Origin: Streptomyces odontomachi
GTDB lineage: Bacteria; Actinomycetota; Actinomycetes; Streptomycetales; Streptomycetaceae
DNA length: 64,000 nucleotides
Direction of reading: 5' to 3'
NCBI RefSeq assembly: GCF_024435355.1
Contig: NZ_JAMJWG010000017.1
Coordinates: forward strand, 1 to 64,000
The position numbers and the translations under genes were made by a program. Shown here one piece after another: positions 8,901 to 16,553 of the stretch (its first letter is position 1; each line of letters begins with the position of its first letter). Under the pieces are notes generated by a model. It ran no database searches. It was not told the DNA's origin and worked only from the letters and a program-made list of their open reading frames with translations.

Positions 8901-9128
8901 GGGTTCATCCGCGCCGTGGTGGCGGCCGAGTTGCAGTTCGACGGGCCCGGCGAGGTGGCCCCCGACGCGGAGTTCCTCGACCTGGGTCTGGACTCGCTGG
9001 GTGCCGCCCGGGTGAGCGAACGGCTCGGCAACGCGCTCGGCCGGCGTGTCCCGGTCGTGGCGGTGCTGGACCATCCCACGGCCCGCAGGCTGGCCGCGTT
9101 CGCCGACCAGGAGCAGGAAGCGGTCTGA
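5952..9128 (+). CDS. Single-module type I polyketide synthase, KS-AT-ACP
   Basis: This 1,058-residue protein has an N-terminal coiled-coil docking segment (about 18-40), a KS with Cys214, His349 and His389 (DTACSAS, EAHGTGT, NLGHMEP), an AT with Ser664 (GHSIGE) and HAFH at 763-766, which predicts malonyl-CoA, and a C-terminal ACP with Ser1015 (LGLDSL). No ketoreductase, dehydratase or thioesterase domain is present. One round would add an unreduced two-carbon unit; loss of the carboxyl would leave a methyl ketone. In the inferred pathway it extends the serine-derived carboxyl, matching the acetate C-2 carbon reported in elaiomycin. It lies 11 bp after the discrete ACP gene, in the same operon. 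Confidence 0.93.
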   Translation: MANDQTATTPASAPPATDSALAQAQETIRKQRALLQDLLREKYEPIAIVGVGLRFPGANNTLEEFTEFLRDGRSATGPLPEDRWDVEAFAAGTGRGVIQTRAGGFLDDLDQFDARFFKISPAEANCLDPQQRLVLETAWESLEHAGIDPSALGHSRGGVYLGASSVDYIMEMDELRYDELDGRIAAGVSHSGLCGRLSYFLGWRGPSVTVDTACSASLVALHLAVQGLRRGECEIALAGGVNAIHHPRSTALFSDLNALAPDGRCKTFDEEADGYGRAEGCGMLVLKRLSDARRDGDTILALVRGSALAQDGESAGLTVPNGTAQAELIRSTLRSARLGPGDIQYVEAHGTGTPLGDPIEMGAINDVFGDAHSKDRPLLVGSCKTNLGHMEPAAGVGGLIKTIAQLRARTIFPHLNLTRPSSRIPWQVIPVEVPTECRPWQAETRRALVQSFGFTGTLACALLEEAPADAAPAADDAPTAPTAKAAGRADVFTLSAKSPRALKLQLERYQQLVADHPDLAVDAFCHSANVTRAHFDHRIAGVVHDRAELAALLADRLARIEGVAPQAPRKIAFLFAGQGAQRPGMGAGLYGRHRVFREVVDELDALFTPLLGRSIRELMFDGSADGRELNRTRYAQPALFVLEYALARLWMSWGVRPSVLLGHSIGELTAATIAGLFTPADAVRVVAARARLMDSVTTPGGMVAVRADAATVAPLVEKYDDLAVAAYNAPAQCVISGGRASLAEVAAELSARGVTTTVLPVSHAFHSPLMQEVTDAFRAVFDTITFHETEFTLISNLSGRPARWREISKADYWVRHLVEPVDFAGSMGAVARRGRHTFIEMGPSATLTSLARDNVGKEGDDGRLWLTSLRRRRPDDTVLLSSLAALYTAGHAVSWRGLHAGTGLPRVTLPSYAFDRRRHWLQTDNPRHPVPTAHAGAPVEGAPGPAATDGATTNTASGAPDPLTFDMAGLAALPQDERHTALAGFIRAVVAAELQFDGPGEVAPDAEFLDLGLDSLGAARVSERLGNALGRRVPVVAVLDHPTARRLAAFADQEQEAV

Positions 9129-9206
9129 CCCGCCGGCGCACGGCACGCAGCACACCCGGCCGCCGCCCGGCCGTCAGGAAGACCTGGGAGCAGGAAGATC
9201 TGGGAG

Positions 9207-10784
9207 ATGGAGTTCATGGAAAAGGCCACGCTGCGCACGCTCGCCGACGTCCCCGGCCACCACGCCGCGCTCCGCCCCGACCACGTCGCCATGATCCACC
9301 TCGGCGAGCGGACGACCTACGCCGAGCTGCACCGCGAGAGCACCCGCGCCGCGTGGGCGTTGCGCGCCGCGGGCGTGGCGGCCGGCGACCGCGTCGCGTT
9401 CCTCGGGATGGAGTCGGCCCACTACTACGAGATCGCGTTCGCCTGCGCCAAGGCCGGTGCCGTGCTGGTGCCCGTCAACTGGCGGCTCACGGCGGGCGAG
9501 GTCGACCACCAGCTGCGCGACTGCGGCGCCTGCCTGCTCTTCGTCGAGGAGGAGTACCTGGCCACCGCCGAGCGGGTGGCCGAGGACCTGCCGGACCTGC
9601 GCCATGTGGTGCCGATGGACGCCGAGGGGCGGCGCGGCGCGGGCTACCTGGCCTTCAAGCAGGGCCATCCGGATCAGGGCGTGCCGCACCGCGGCGACGC
9701 GGCCGAGCCGTTCGCCGTGATGTACACCAGCGGCACCACCGGACTGCCCAAGGGCGTGGTGCTGCCGCACCGCAGCTTCTTCGCCCTCGGCAGGGCCATG
9801 GACGCAAGCGGCCTCGACTGGGTCGACTGGAAGCCGGACGACCGCAGCCTGATCGGGCTGCCCGGCCTGCACATCGCCGGTCTGTCCTGGTCCATGCAGG
9901 GTTTCACGGCGGGCGTGACCAACGTGGTCATGCGGATGTTCGTGGCCCAGGACGCGGTGGCCCTGATCCGCGACGTCCACGTCACCACCACGTTCGTCGC
10001 ACCGGCCATGCTCCAGATGATGCTGGCCGAGCCCGCGGCGTCCAAGGAGGCCCTCGCGTCGTTGCGCAAGGTCGTCTACGGCGGTTCACCCGTCGCGTCG
10101 GAGCTGCTGGCCCGCTGCATGGAGACGATGGGCGCCGACCTGGTGCAGGCGTACGCCGCGACCGAGACGGGCAACGCGGTCGCCCTGCTGCCCGCCCTCG
10201 ACCACGTGCCCGGCAGCCCGCGGCTGCGCGCCGCCGGACGGGCCTGCCCGGGCGTGGAGATACGGATCGTCGCCGACGGCCGGACCTGCCCGCCGGGCGA
10301 GGTCGGCGAGGTGTGGGTCCGCACGTCCGCGCTGATGCTCGGCTACTGGAACCTTGCGGAGGCCACCGAGAAGGCGCTCCAGGACGGGTGGCTGCGGATG
10401 GGGGACGCCGGCCGGCTGGACGAGGACGGTTACCTCTATCTGTCCGACCGCATCAAGGACACCATCATCGTCGCCGGTGAGAACGTCTACCCGGGCGAGG
10501 TGGAGGAGGCGCTGGCCGCCCATCCGGCGGTGGCCGAGGCGGCGGTCGTCGGCGCCCCGCACCCACGCTGGGGCGAGTCGGTGCACGCCTGCGTGGTCCT
10601 GCGGGAGGGGATGCGGGCGACGCCGCGGCAGCTGCTGATGTCCCTGAAGGGCCGGATGGCCGACTTCAAGATCCCCACCAGCTACGACTTCGTGGCGGCG
10701 CTGCCGCGCAACTCGACCGGGAAGGTGCTCCGGCGCGAGCTGCGGGACCGGCTCTGGGAGGGCCGCACCAGCAAGATCCACTGA
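9207..10784 (+). CDS. AMP-dependent acyl ligase (acyl-CoA/ACP synthetase)
   Basis: This 525-residue ANL-superfamily enzyme carries the P-loop motif YTSGTTGLPKG (about 173-183), the YAATETG motif, the hinge DGWLRMGDAGRLDEDGY, DRIKDTIIVAGENVYP and the C-terminal catalytic lysine in NSTGK. It activates a carboxylic acid as an adenylate for transfer to CoA or a carrier protein. Following the ACP and PKS, it most likely loads the discrete ACP with the serine-derived acid; loading a fatty acid is the alternative. ATGs at 9207 and 9216 are both possible; AGGAAG lies 9 bases before the first. It ends at a strong terminator. Confidence 0.9.
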   Translation: MEFMEKATLRTLADVPGHHAALRPDHVAMIHLGERTTYAELHRESTRAAWALRAAGVAAGDRVAFLGMESAHYYEIAFACAKAGAVLVPVNWRLTAGEVDHQLRDCGACLLFVEEEYLATAERVAEDLPDLRHVVPMDAEGRRGAGYLAFKQGHPDQGVPHRGDAAEPFAVMYTSGTTGLPKGVVLPHRSFFALGRAMDASGLDWVDWKPDDRSLIGLPGLHIAGLSWSMQGFTAGVTNVVMRMFVAQDAVALIRDVHVTTTFVAPAMLQMMLAEPAASKEALASLRKVVYGGSPVASELLARCMETMGADLVQAYAATETGNAVALLPALDHVPGSPRLRAAGRACPGVEIRIVADGRTCPPGEVGEVWVRTSALMLGYWNLAEATEKALQDGWLRMGDAGRLDEDGYLYLSDRIKDTIIVAGENVYPGEVEEALAAHPAVAEAAVVGAPHPRWGESVHACVVLREGMRATPRQLLMSLKGRMADFKIPTSYDFVAALPRNSTGKVLRRELRDRLWEGRTSKIH

Positions 10785-10799
10785 CCGGCCGGCAGCGAG

Positions 10800-10832
10800 A
10801 GCGGCCCCGGACGACTGCCGTCCGGGGCCGCT
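10800..10832. terminator. Bidirectional terminator between ligase and thioesterase
   Basis: A perfect 14-bp stem (10800-10813 with 10819-10832) with a 5-base loop ACTGC lies between two converging genes. It ends both the PKS operon and the leftward thioesterase gene. Confidence 0.8.
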
Positions 10833-10849
10833 CGCGTCAGCCGTTCGCG

Positions 10850-11632
10850 TCAGCGGCCCGCGGCGCCGGCGAGGCAGCGCCGCAGCCGCCCGGTCAGGTC
10901 GGCCGCCACCGAGACGCCGTGTTCGTACAGGTAGAAGTGACCGCCGTCGAACTCGACGAGCCCCAGGAAACGGTCGGCGCGCTCCGCCCAGGCGCCCAGC
11001 GCACCGCCGCCCACGGTCGGGTCCGACGCGCCGCCGTAGGCCACCACCGGGCAGTCCACGCGGGCCGCGTCGTCCGTGTAACCGTTCAGGACGGTGAAGT
11101 CGGCGCGCAGCATCGGCAGCACCAGTTGGAGCAGCTCGTCGTTCCCGGTGACCTCCGGCGGCAGTCCGCCGAACTCGGCGACGCGCGCCAGGAACTCGTC
11201 GTCGGACATGCTGCCCACGGAGACCTCGCTGGTGCGGTGGGCACCGCCCTCCCACCCCGACACGGCGAGCAGCGCGGGCCCCGCGACGCCGTCCTTGCGC
11301 AGCGCCACGGTGAGCCGGTAGGCGACCAGGGCCCCCATGCTGTGCCCGAAGAACGCGAACGGCCGGCCGTCCAGGTCGTCCTCCAGCGCCTCGTAGACGG
11401 CTTCGACCAGCGTGTCGAGGTCGGTGATCGGGGGAGTGGAACGGCGGTCCTGCCGGCCCGGCAACTGCACGGTCGCCACCTCGACGTCCTCGGGCAGCAG
11501 CTGCGCCCAGCGGGCGTACGCGGCGGCCGAGCCGCCCGCGTGCGGGAAGACGTACAGCCGGCACCCGGCGTCGGGCCGTGGCCTGCTGACGCGGAACCAC
11601 GCCGCGCCGGGAGCCGCATCCTCGTCGACCAT
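10850..11632 (-). CDS. Type II thioesterase (alpha/beta hydrolase)
   Basis: This 260-residue protein has the family signatures PHAGGSA near the N-terminus, the nucleophile GHSMG, an Asp in GGASDP and the catalytic His in FDGGHFYLY. Such stand-alone thioesterases remove aberrant acyl groups from PKS/NRPS carrier domains and fit the KS-AT-ACP synthase next door. The start is set at 11632 because GGGAGGAC precedes that ATG; a longer frame upstream is low-complexity and crosses the operator region. It is divergent from the MFS gene and may share its regulator through the palindromes at 11732-11765. Confidence 0.88.
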   Translation of the reverse strand: MVDEDAAPGAAWFRVSRPRPDAGCRLYVFPHAGGSAAAYARWAQLLPEDVEVATVQLPGRQDRRSTPPITDLDTLVEAVYEALEDDLDGRPFAFFGHSMGALVAYRLTVALRKDGVAGPALLAVSGWEGGAHRTSEVSVGSMSDDEFLARVAEFGGLPPEVTGNDELLQLVLPMLRADFTVLNGYTDDAARVDCPVVAYGGASDPTVGGGALGAWAERADRFLGLVEFDGGHFYLYEHGVSVAADLTGRLRRCLAGAAGR

Positions 11633-11731
11633 CTGTCCTCCCCGTTGTCCGCCTGCGTTCCTTCGTTGCCGCGGCCCGGCGGCGACCGGTCGGCCGGCGC
11701 CGGGCCGCGTGTCCCGAGGGACGCTAGGCAA

Positions 11732-11765
11732 CCGCCTGTGAGGCGGCAATTACCCATGAGGTAAT
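11732..11765. promoter_or_regulatory. Tandem palindromic operator between thioesterase and MFS genes
   Basis: Two adjacent inverted repeats occur: CCGCC-TGTGA-GGCGG (11732-11746) and ATTACC-CATGA-GGTAAT (11749-11765), both with 5-base spacers. The second recurs before the SARP gene (25505-25521) and before the MmyB-like gene (28955-28971). A dimeric cluster regulator is the likely ligand; the XRE protein at 13520-14392 is the obvious candidate. Confidence 0.6.
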
Positions 11766-11810
11766 CGACAACGTGACCAGCGCCACGGAGATTGAGTGCA
11801 GCCGCAGTCA

Positions 11811-11931
11811 CTCAGGTTTCCCGCGTGATGTCCGCGCCGGCCACCCCGGCTGGCCTGCTTTTCGGGCTGGGGGTCCGGCCCGTCGCGGAGCGACTGTGGA
11901 CCGCAGCATCCCCCGGGAAAACGCAGTATCC
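11811..11931 (+). promoter_or_regulatory. Leader element shared with the desaturase gene
   Basis: Bases 11811-11878 are about 88% identical to 24198-24266 before the desaturase gene. A second short block (about 11908-11931) matches 24272-24291. The intervening length differs, and the reading frames across the two copies do not agree, so the conservation is not coding. It ends 40 bp before the MFS start. A shared promoter, operator or mRNA leader is likely. Confidence 0.6.
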
Positions 11932-11971
11932 GACGACATCACGACATCTCTCGAACGCTGGGAAGGACACC

Positions 11972-13420
11972 GTGGCCGACGTAGACATCACAGGCAAGGA
12001 ACGCGAAAAGCAGGTGGCCTCTCCGCCCAGTCCGCTTGCGCTGCCGGTCGTCCTGGCCGGCACCTTCATGGTCGTCCTCGACTTCTTCATCGTGAACGTG
12101 GCGATCCCCGCGGTGCAGCACGAGCTCGACGCCGGCACCGACCAGGTGCAGCTGATCGTGGCGGGCTACGGCCTGGCGTACGCCTGCGGGCTGATCACCG
12201 CGGGACGCCTCGGCGACATCTTCGGCCGGCGCCGGCTGTACGTGGTCGGGCTGCTGCTGTTCACCGTGGCCTCGCTGGTCTGCGGGATCGCGCCGTCCGC
12301 CACGGTGCTGGTGCTCGCCCGGATCGTCCAGGGCATGGGCGCAGCGGTGCTCTCCCCGCAGGTGCTGACCATCCTCGGGGTGACCTACACCGGTGCCGCC
12401 CGGGCCCGCGCCTTCTCCGCGTACGGCATGGTGCTGGCCACCGCGTCGGTGGGCGGCCAGCTGATCGGCGGCGCCCTCATCCAGGCCGACGTGGCCGGGC
12501 TCGGCTGGCGGAGCTGCTTCCTGATCAACGTGCCCATCGGCCTGGTGGCCCTGCTGCTCACCCCGCGGGTGGTCCCGGAGTCGCGTGCCCAGGTCAACAG
12601 CCGGCTGGACATCCCCGGCGCGCTGCTGGTCACCCTGGGTCTGGTGGCGGTGGTGTTGCCGCTGGTCGAGGGCCGCGAGAAGGGCTGGCCCGCCTGGACC
12701 TGGGTCTGCCTGGTGCTCGCCGTGCCGCTGCTCGGCTCGTTCGCCTGGTACCAGCACCGCCTGGGGGGACGCGACGGTGCGCCGCTCGTCGACCTCGCGC
12801 TGTTCCGCCAGCGCGCCTTCACCGTCGGGCTGAGCGCGGTGCTGGTCTTCTACGCGGGCGCGGCGTCGTTCTTCCTGGTGCTCGCGCTGTACTTGCAGCA
12901 GGGCCGTGGCCTGAGCGCGCTGGACTCGGGGCTCACCTTCGCCGTGATGGGCATCGGCTTCTTCGTCACCTCGCTGTCCGCGCGGCGGCTGGGCGCCCTG
13001 CTGGGCAAGCAGGCACTGGCCATCGGCGGGGTCCTGCTGGCGGTCGGGCAGCTGTGGTTGCTGCTGGCCGTCTCGCACATCGGCGTCGAGGGCAGCATCT
13101 GGGCCCTCGTGCCCGCCCTGCTGCTGGACGGCGCGGGTCTGGGGATGGTGATGGCGCCGCTCAACGCCACCGTGCTGGCCGGCATCCCGCCGCACCTGGC
13201 CGGCGCCGCCTCGGGTGTCCTCACCACCATGATGCAGGTGGGCAACGCCCTGGGGGTCGCGCTCATCGGCATCATCTACTACCACCGCGCCGGCGTCTCC
13301 CCCGCGAGCACGGCCGACGGCCTGGACGCCGGGTTGGTGCTGCTGATCGCGCTCGCCCTGGCGCTGGCGGTGGCCATTCAGCTGCTGCCCGGTAAGCCGA
13401 AGCAGCCGGCGGGGGCGTGA
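11972..13420 (+). CDS. MFS drug efflux pump, DHA2 (EmrB/QacA) family
   Basis: This 482-residue protein has about 14 membrane helices. Motif A is present as GRLGDIFGRRRLY between helices 2 and 3, and the helix-1 segment VVLDFFIVNVAIP is the DHA2 signature. The GTG at 11972 follows GGAAGGAC. It most likely exports the cluster product and gives self-resistance, as VlmF is thought to do for valanimycin. It is divergent from the thioesterase gene and carries the duplicated leader upstream. Confidence 0.9.
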   Translation: MADVDITGKEREKQVASPPSPLALPVVLAGTFMVVLDFFIVNVAIPAVQHELDAGTDQVQLIVAGYGLAYACGLITAGRLGDIFGRRRLYVVGLLLFTVASLVCGIAPSATVLVLARIVQGMGAAVLSPQVLTILGVTYTGAARARAFSAYGMVLATASVGGQLIGGALIQADVAGLGWRSCFLINVPIGLVALLLTPRVVPESRAQVNSRLDIPGALLVTLGLVAVVLPLVEGREKGWPAWTWVCLVLAVPLLGSFAWYQHRLGGRDGAPLVDLALFRQRAFTVGLSAVLVFYAGAASFFLVLALYLQQGRGLSALDSGLTFAVMGIGFFVTSLSARRLGALLGKQALAIGGVLLAVGQLWLLLAVSHIGVEGSIWALVPALLLDGAGLGMVMAPLNATVLAGIPPHLAGAASGVLTTMMQVGNALGVALIGIIYYHRAGVSPASTADGLDAGLVLLIALALALAVAIQLLPGKPKQPAGA

Positions 13421-13495
13421 TCGCGGGTCCACCGGTGCGACCCGGCCGGCGTCCGACCTGCCGTGCACTCCACCGCGCCACCGGTTGCCCGCTCG

Positions 13496-13516
13496 CCGGG
13501 GAGCCGGGCTCCCCGG
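13496..13516. terminator. Hairpin between MFS and XRE regulator genes
   Basis: A 9-bp perfect stem CCGGGGAGC/GCTCCCCGG with a 3-base loop lies between two converging genes, so it can serve both strands. Confidence 0.6.
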
Positions 13517-13519
13517 GCA

Positions 13520-14392
13520 TCAGGGAGCGGCGCGGAGTGCCACGAGCTGGTCGGGCGCCGGCTCGTCCGCTCCCGCCAGCTGGAGATGCGAGTGCAGCAC
13601 CGTGGCGGTGTGCGCGTCGGCCGGGTAGAAGGTCTCGATGGTCAGCTCCGACAGGGTGATGTCGACGGGCGCGGCGAAGACGGTGAGGGCGCTGAAGAGG
13701 CTGAGTTCGGAGCCGAGCGCGCGGATGCGCAGCGGGATCGCGATGGACTGGCCGTCCGGCATGTCCGGCTCCATCTCGCGCGCCGGGTCGAACACGCTCT
13801 TGGCGTAGCGGTAGCTGCTGACCTCGTCGTACAGGGTCGCCAACCGCTCGTTGTTGGTGAGCACGGCCTCCCGGCGGAGTCGGCCCAGCAGATGGCCGCG
13901 CCACACGGCGAAGTTGAGGATCCGCGGAGCCAGGCCCTCCGGGTGCAGGGCCACCCGCATGATGTTGATCGGCGGCACCAGCAGCTCGTCGGCGATGCCG
14001 TCCAGCAGCGCCAGTGCCGATCTGTTGGCCCGGCGCAGGTCGGATATGGAGTCGAAGACCAGCGCCGGATACGGCTCATGGCCGTTCAGGAGGCGGTCGA
14101 TCGCCTCGTTGGCCCGGTCCATGTGGGTCTCGCTGATCGGGGTCTCTTCGTAGGCGGGGGCGTATCCCGCGGCCATCAGCAGTGAGTTGCGCTGACGTAT
14201 CGGTACGTTGAGTTGGTCGGCAAGCCGCAGCACGAGTTCTCGGCTGGGCACAGCTCGTCCGGTCTCGATGAAGCTGAGATGACGGCTGGACGTATCTGCC
14301 TGGAGGGCGAGCGCAAGCTGGCTCAGATTGCGTCTCTTACGCCACTCCCGCAGCATCGGACCGATTCCCTGGGTCATCGTGTGCCTGCGCAT
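13520..14392 (-). CDS. XRE/MmyB-type transcriptional regulator
   Basis: This 290-residue protein has an N-terminal XRE helix-turn-helix (about 8-75, with LSQLALALQADTSSRHLSFIETG) and a C-terminal MmyB-like ligand-binding domain (about 95-260, with HEPYPALVFDS and HPEGLAPR). MmyB of the methylenomycin cluster is the family archetype; the C-terminal domain can bind fatty-acid-like ligands. The ligand could therefore be a pathway lipid, which is an inference. A paralogue lacking the helix-turn-helix lies at 27735-28901. It is divergent from the aldehyde dehydrogenase gene. A second ATG five codons in is possible. It is the best candidate for binding the ATTAC-N5-GGTAAT palindromes. Confidence 0.88.
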   Translation of the reverse strand: MRRHTMTQGIGPMLREWRKRRNLSQLALALQADTSSRHLSFIETGRAVPSRELVLRLADQLNVPIRQRNSLLMAAGYAPAYEETPISETHMDRANEAIDRLLNGHEPYPALVFDSISDLRRANRSALALLDGIADELLVPPINIMRVALHPEGLAPRILNFAVWRGHLLGRLRREAVLTNNERLATLYDEVSSYRYAKSVFDPAREMEPDMPDGQSIAIPLRIRALGSELSLFSALTVFAAPVDITLSELTIETFYPADAHTATVLHSHLQLAGADEPAPDQLVALRAAP

Positions 14393-14749
14393 TCGGTCAT
14401 AGTAGGCAAGCTATTAGCGAAGGCACAGAGAAATTTGCAGCAAACCGCTTCGGTATCTGTTTGACCGCCCGGCGCAAGGTGGCCGAAACGCTGTGTTAGG
14501 GCGTGGAGCGGTACTTCCTGCTATTGCTGCGGCCTTACGAACATCAGGACGCCGATATTCCGCTTTTTGGCGGATGGTCTCGCGTCGTCGCACGGGTCTG
14601 ATCGGTCAGGACCGTGTCAGGGAGGTATCAGCCGGCGCTGCCAGAATCGAAGTCGTGCCGAGTTGCACCCACTTCGACTGTGTCTGATTGTGTCCGCGGC
14701 CTTTCTCCGCCTCCTCGGCCACTGGAACCTGGGAAGGAAGACCCCAACC
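14393..14749. promoter_or_regulatory. Divergent promoter region, regulator/aldehyde dehydrogenase
   Basis: This 357-bp gap is AT-richer near the regulator (14400-14470). Direct heptamers GTCAGGA (14605) and GTCAGGG (14616) are 11 bp apart, like the CTGAC repeats elsewhere but in the opposite orientation. No copy of the ATTAC palindrome is seen. It presumably holds the promoter of the long rightward operon that begins at 14750. Confidence 0.4.
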
Positions 14750-16432
14750 GTGGAATCTCGCACGGGGATCTCTGGACAAGCGGTTTTCGAAGCATCGTAT
14801 TCCTCCCGGCTTGCCTTTCCGGACTATGCTTCGCTGATAGCCGATTGCGAGGAGACATCCGAAAAACACGTATATACGGTCAAGACGTCGGCCATACTGG
14901 ACGATGTCTTCAAGACCCTGACACTCAAGCGCAAACTGGAACGCGGCACGGTGGACCCCGCCGAGGCCGAGGACTTCGTGGTGGGGCGCTGCGCCCTCGC
15001 CGATGACGACACCATCGCACGGGCCGCCCGCAGCGCGGCCGAAGCGGCACCCCTCTGGCGCCGCGTCCCGCTGGAACGCCGGCTCGGCGTGGGCCGCGCC
15101 ATCCGCGAGCGCCTGCACCGCCACCACGCGCACTTCGTCGATCTGCTCATCGCGGAGGGCAACCCGCGCTCCCTGGCGGAGTGGCAGGTGGCCGGGCTGC
15201 TGGAGATCTTCAGCGAAGAGACCCTCCGGTTGTGTGCCGCCCAGCTGGAGCAGCACATCGAGCACGGCAACCGCAGGATGACCCTCCGCCGGGTGCCGGA
15301 CGGCGTCGTCGCCGTCAACCCACCGCAGAACGCCCCCGCCAGCAGCGCCCTGTTCGGCATCACCCCGCTGCTCGCCGGGAACACCGTGGTGGTCAGGGCC
15401 CCGCGCAGCGCCCCGCTCGGCGTCATGTACGCGATGCGCGAGCTGGTGGCTCCGGCCCTCGCGGAGGCGGGCGCGCCGCCCGGCACGCTCAACGTCTTCT
15501 GCTCCCGCCCGGGACCCACCATCAAGAGCTGGCTGGAGAGCCCGTACATCGACGACATCTTCTTCACCGGCGGGGTGAGCACCGGCCTGCAACTGGAGCA
15601 GGACTGCGTGACGCACGGCAAGAAGCCGATCCTGGAACTCGCCGGGAACGACGCCGTACTGATCTGGCGGGACGCGGACCTCGAAGCGGCCTGCGAGGCC
15701 CTCGTCGAGTGCTTCTTCGGCTCCGGACAGATCTGCATGGTGCCCAACCAGGTGCTGGTGCACCCCGCCATCGCCGACCGGCTCCTGGAACGGCTGCGGC
15801 TCACCACGTCGCTGATCCGGCCCGGCCTGCCGGAGGACCCCGGCGCGCTGCTCTCCCCGGTGCTGCGCAGCGAGCGCTTCTTCCGGTACGTCCAGGACGC
15901 GCTGGAGAAGGGCGCCGGCCTCGTGCACGGAGCGCGCCGCCTGGAGACCGACGGCACGCCGTCCGACACGGGACTCTTCCTGGAACCGACCGTGCTGCGG
16001 GTGGACGGCCTGGAGCGCTGCCGGGAGATCGAGGCGGTGGCCGAGGAGACGTTCTTCCCGCTGCTGCCGGTCATCGTGCCGGAGGACGGCACCGACGAGG
16101 ACCTGCTGAACCGGATGCTCGCGCACGTCAACAGCAACCCCTACGGGCTGCGCAACTCGCTGTGGACCGCGGACCCGAAGGTCGCCGACCGGTTCGTGGA
16201 CGAGGTCTCCAACGGCGGCCTGCTGAAGGTCAACGACTCGCACATCGGGTTCCTGTCCTACCTGCCCACGCACGGCGGCACCGGCCGCACCGGAGGGGTG
16301 TTCGGCGAGGCCAACTACCCCATGCTGCGCACCACCCACCTCCAGGGCGTCTCACGCGCCGAAGGCGTGCGCCCCCGCGAGGCGGTGTTCGGCGCGTACG
16401 CCGAACTCGCAGGCACGGACCGGGCCCGCTAG
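14750..16432 (+). CDS. Aldehyde dehydrogenase-superfamily enzyme
   Basis: This 560-residue protein has the NAD(P)-dependent ALDH layout: the nucleotide-binding region with FFTGGVSTG, Glu296 in LELAGND, and nucleophile Cys329 in GSGQICMVPNQ. An unusual N-terminal extension of about 90 residues precedes the fold. In the inferred route an acyl thioester is reduced to the aldehyde that the aminotransferase converts to an alkylamine, and this is the only oxidoreductase of suitable type in the cluster. Retention of the general-base Glu is more typical of aldehyde oxidation, so the direction is open. The GTG start follows GGGAAGGAAG by 9 bases. It begins the long rightward block to the KASII gene. 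Confidence 0.82.
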   Translation: MESRTGISGQAVFEASYSSRLAFPDYASLIADCEETSEKHVYTVKTSAILDDVFKTLTLKRKLERGTVDPAEAEDFVVGRCALADDDTIARAARSAAEAAPLWRRVPLERRLGVGRAIRERLHRHHAHFVDLLIAEGNPRSLAEWQVAGLLEIFSEETLRLCAAQLEQHIEHGNRRMTLRRVPDGVVAVNPPQNAPASSALFGITPLLAGNTVVVRAPRSAPLGVMYAMRELVAPALAEAGAPPGTLNVFCSRPGPTIKSWLESPYIDDIFFTGGVSTGLQLEQDCVTHGKKPILELAGNDAVLIWRDADLEAACEALVECFFGSGQICMVPNQVLVHPAIADRLLERLRLTTSLIRPGLPEDPGALLSPVLRSERFFRYVQDALEKGAGLVHGARRLETDGTPSDTGLFLEPTVLRVDGLERCREIEAVAEETFFPLLPVIVPEDGTDEDLLNRMLAHVNSNPYGLRNSLWTADPKVADRFVDEVSNGGLLKVNDSHIGFLSYLPTHGGTGRTGGVFGEANYPMLRTTHLQGVSRAEGVRPREAVFGAYAELAGTDRAR

Positions 16433-16468
16433 CCGGTTCCCCGCACGTCCCCGAGTGCCCCGCGTCCG

Positions 16469-16515
16469 CCCTGCCGCGGCCGACGCCTGCCCTGCCGCGG
16501 CCGACGCCTGCCCTG
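16469..16515. repeat. 21-bp tandem repeat, 2.2 copies
   Basis: The unit CCCTGCCGCGGCCGACGCCTG occurs twice in exact tandem (16469-16489, 16490-16510) and begins a third time. It fills the gap between the aldehyde dehydrogenase stop and the N-hydroxylase ribosome site. Slippage is the simplest origin. Confidence 0.85.
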
Positions 16516-16553
16516 GCCGCGTGCGCAGGGCCCCACGACATCGAGGAGCAGCA

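Noticed and set aside
14605..14622. GTCAGGA/GTCAGGG repeats as a firm SARP site
   Set aside because: The 11-bp phase fits, but the orientation relative to the gene is opposite to the two better sites; kept only as a possibility.
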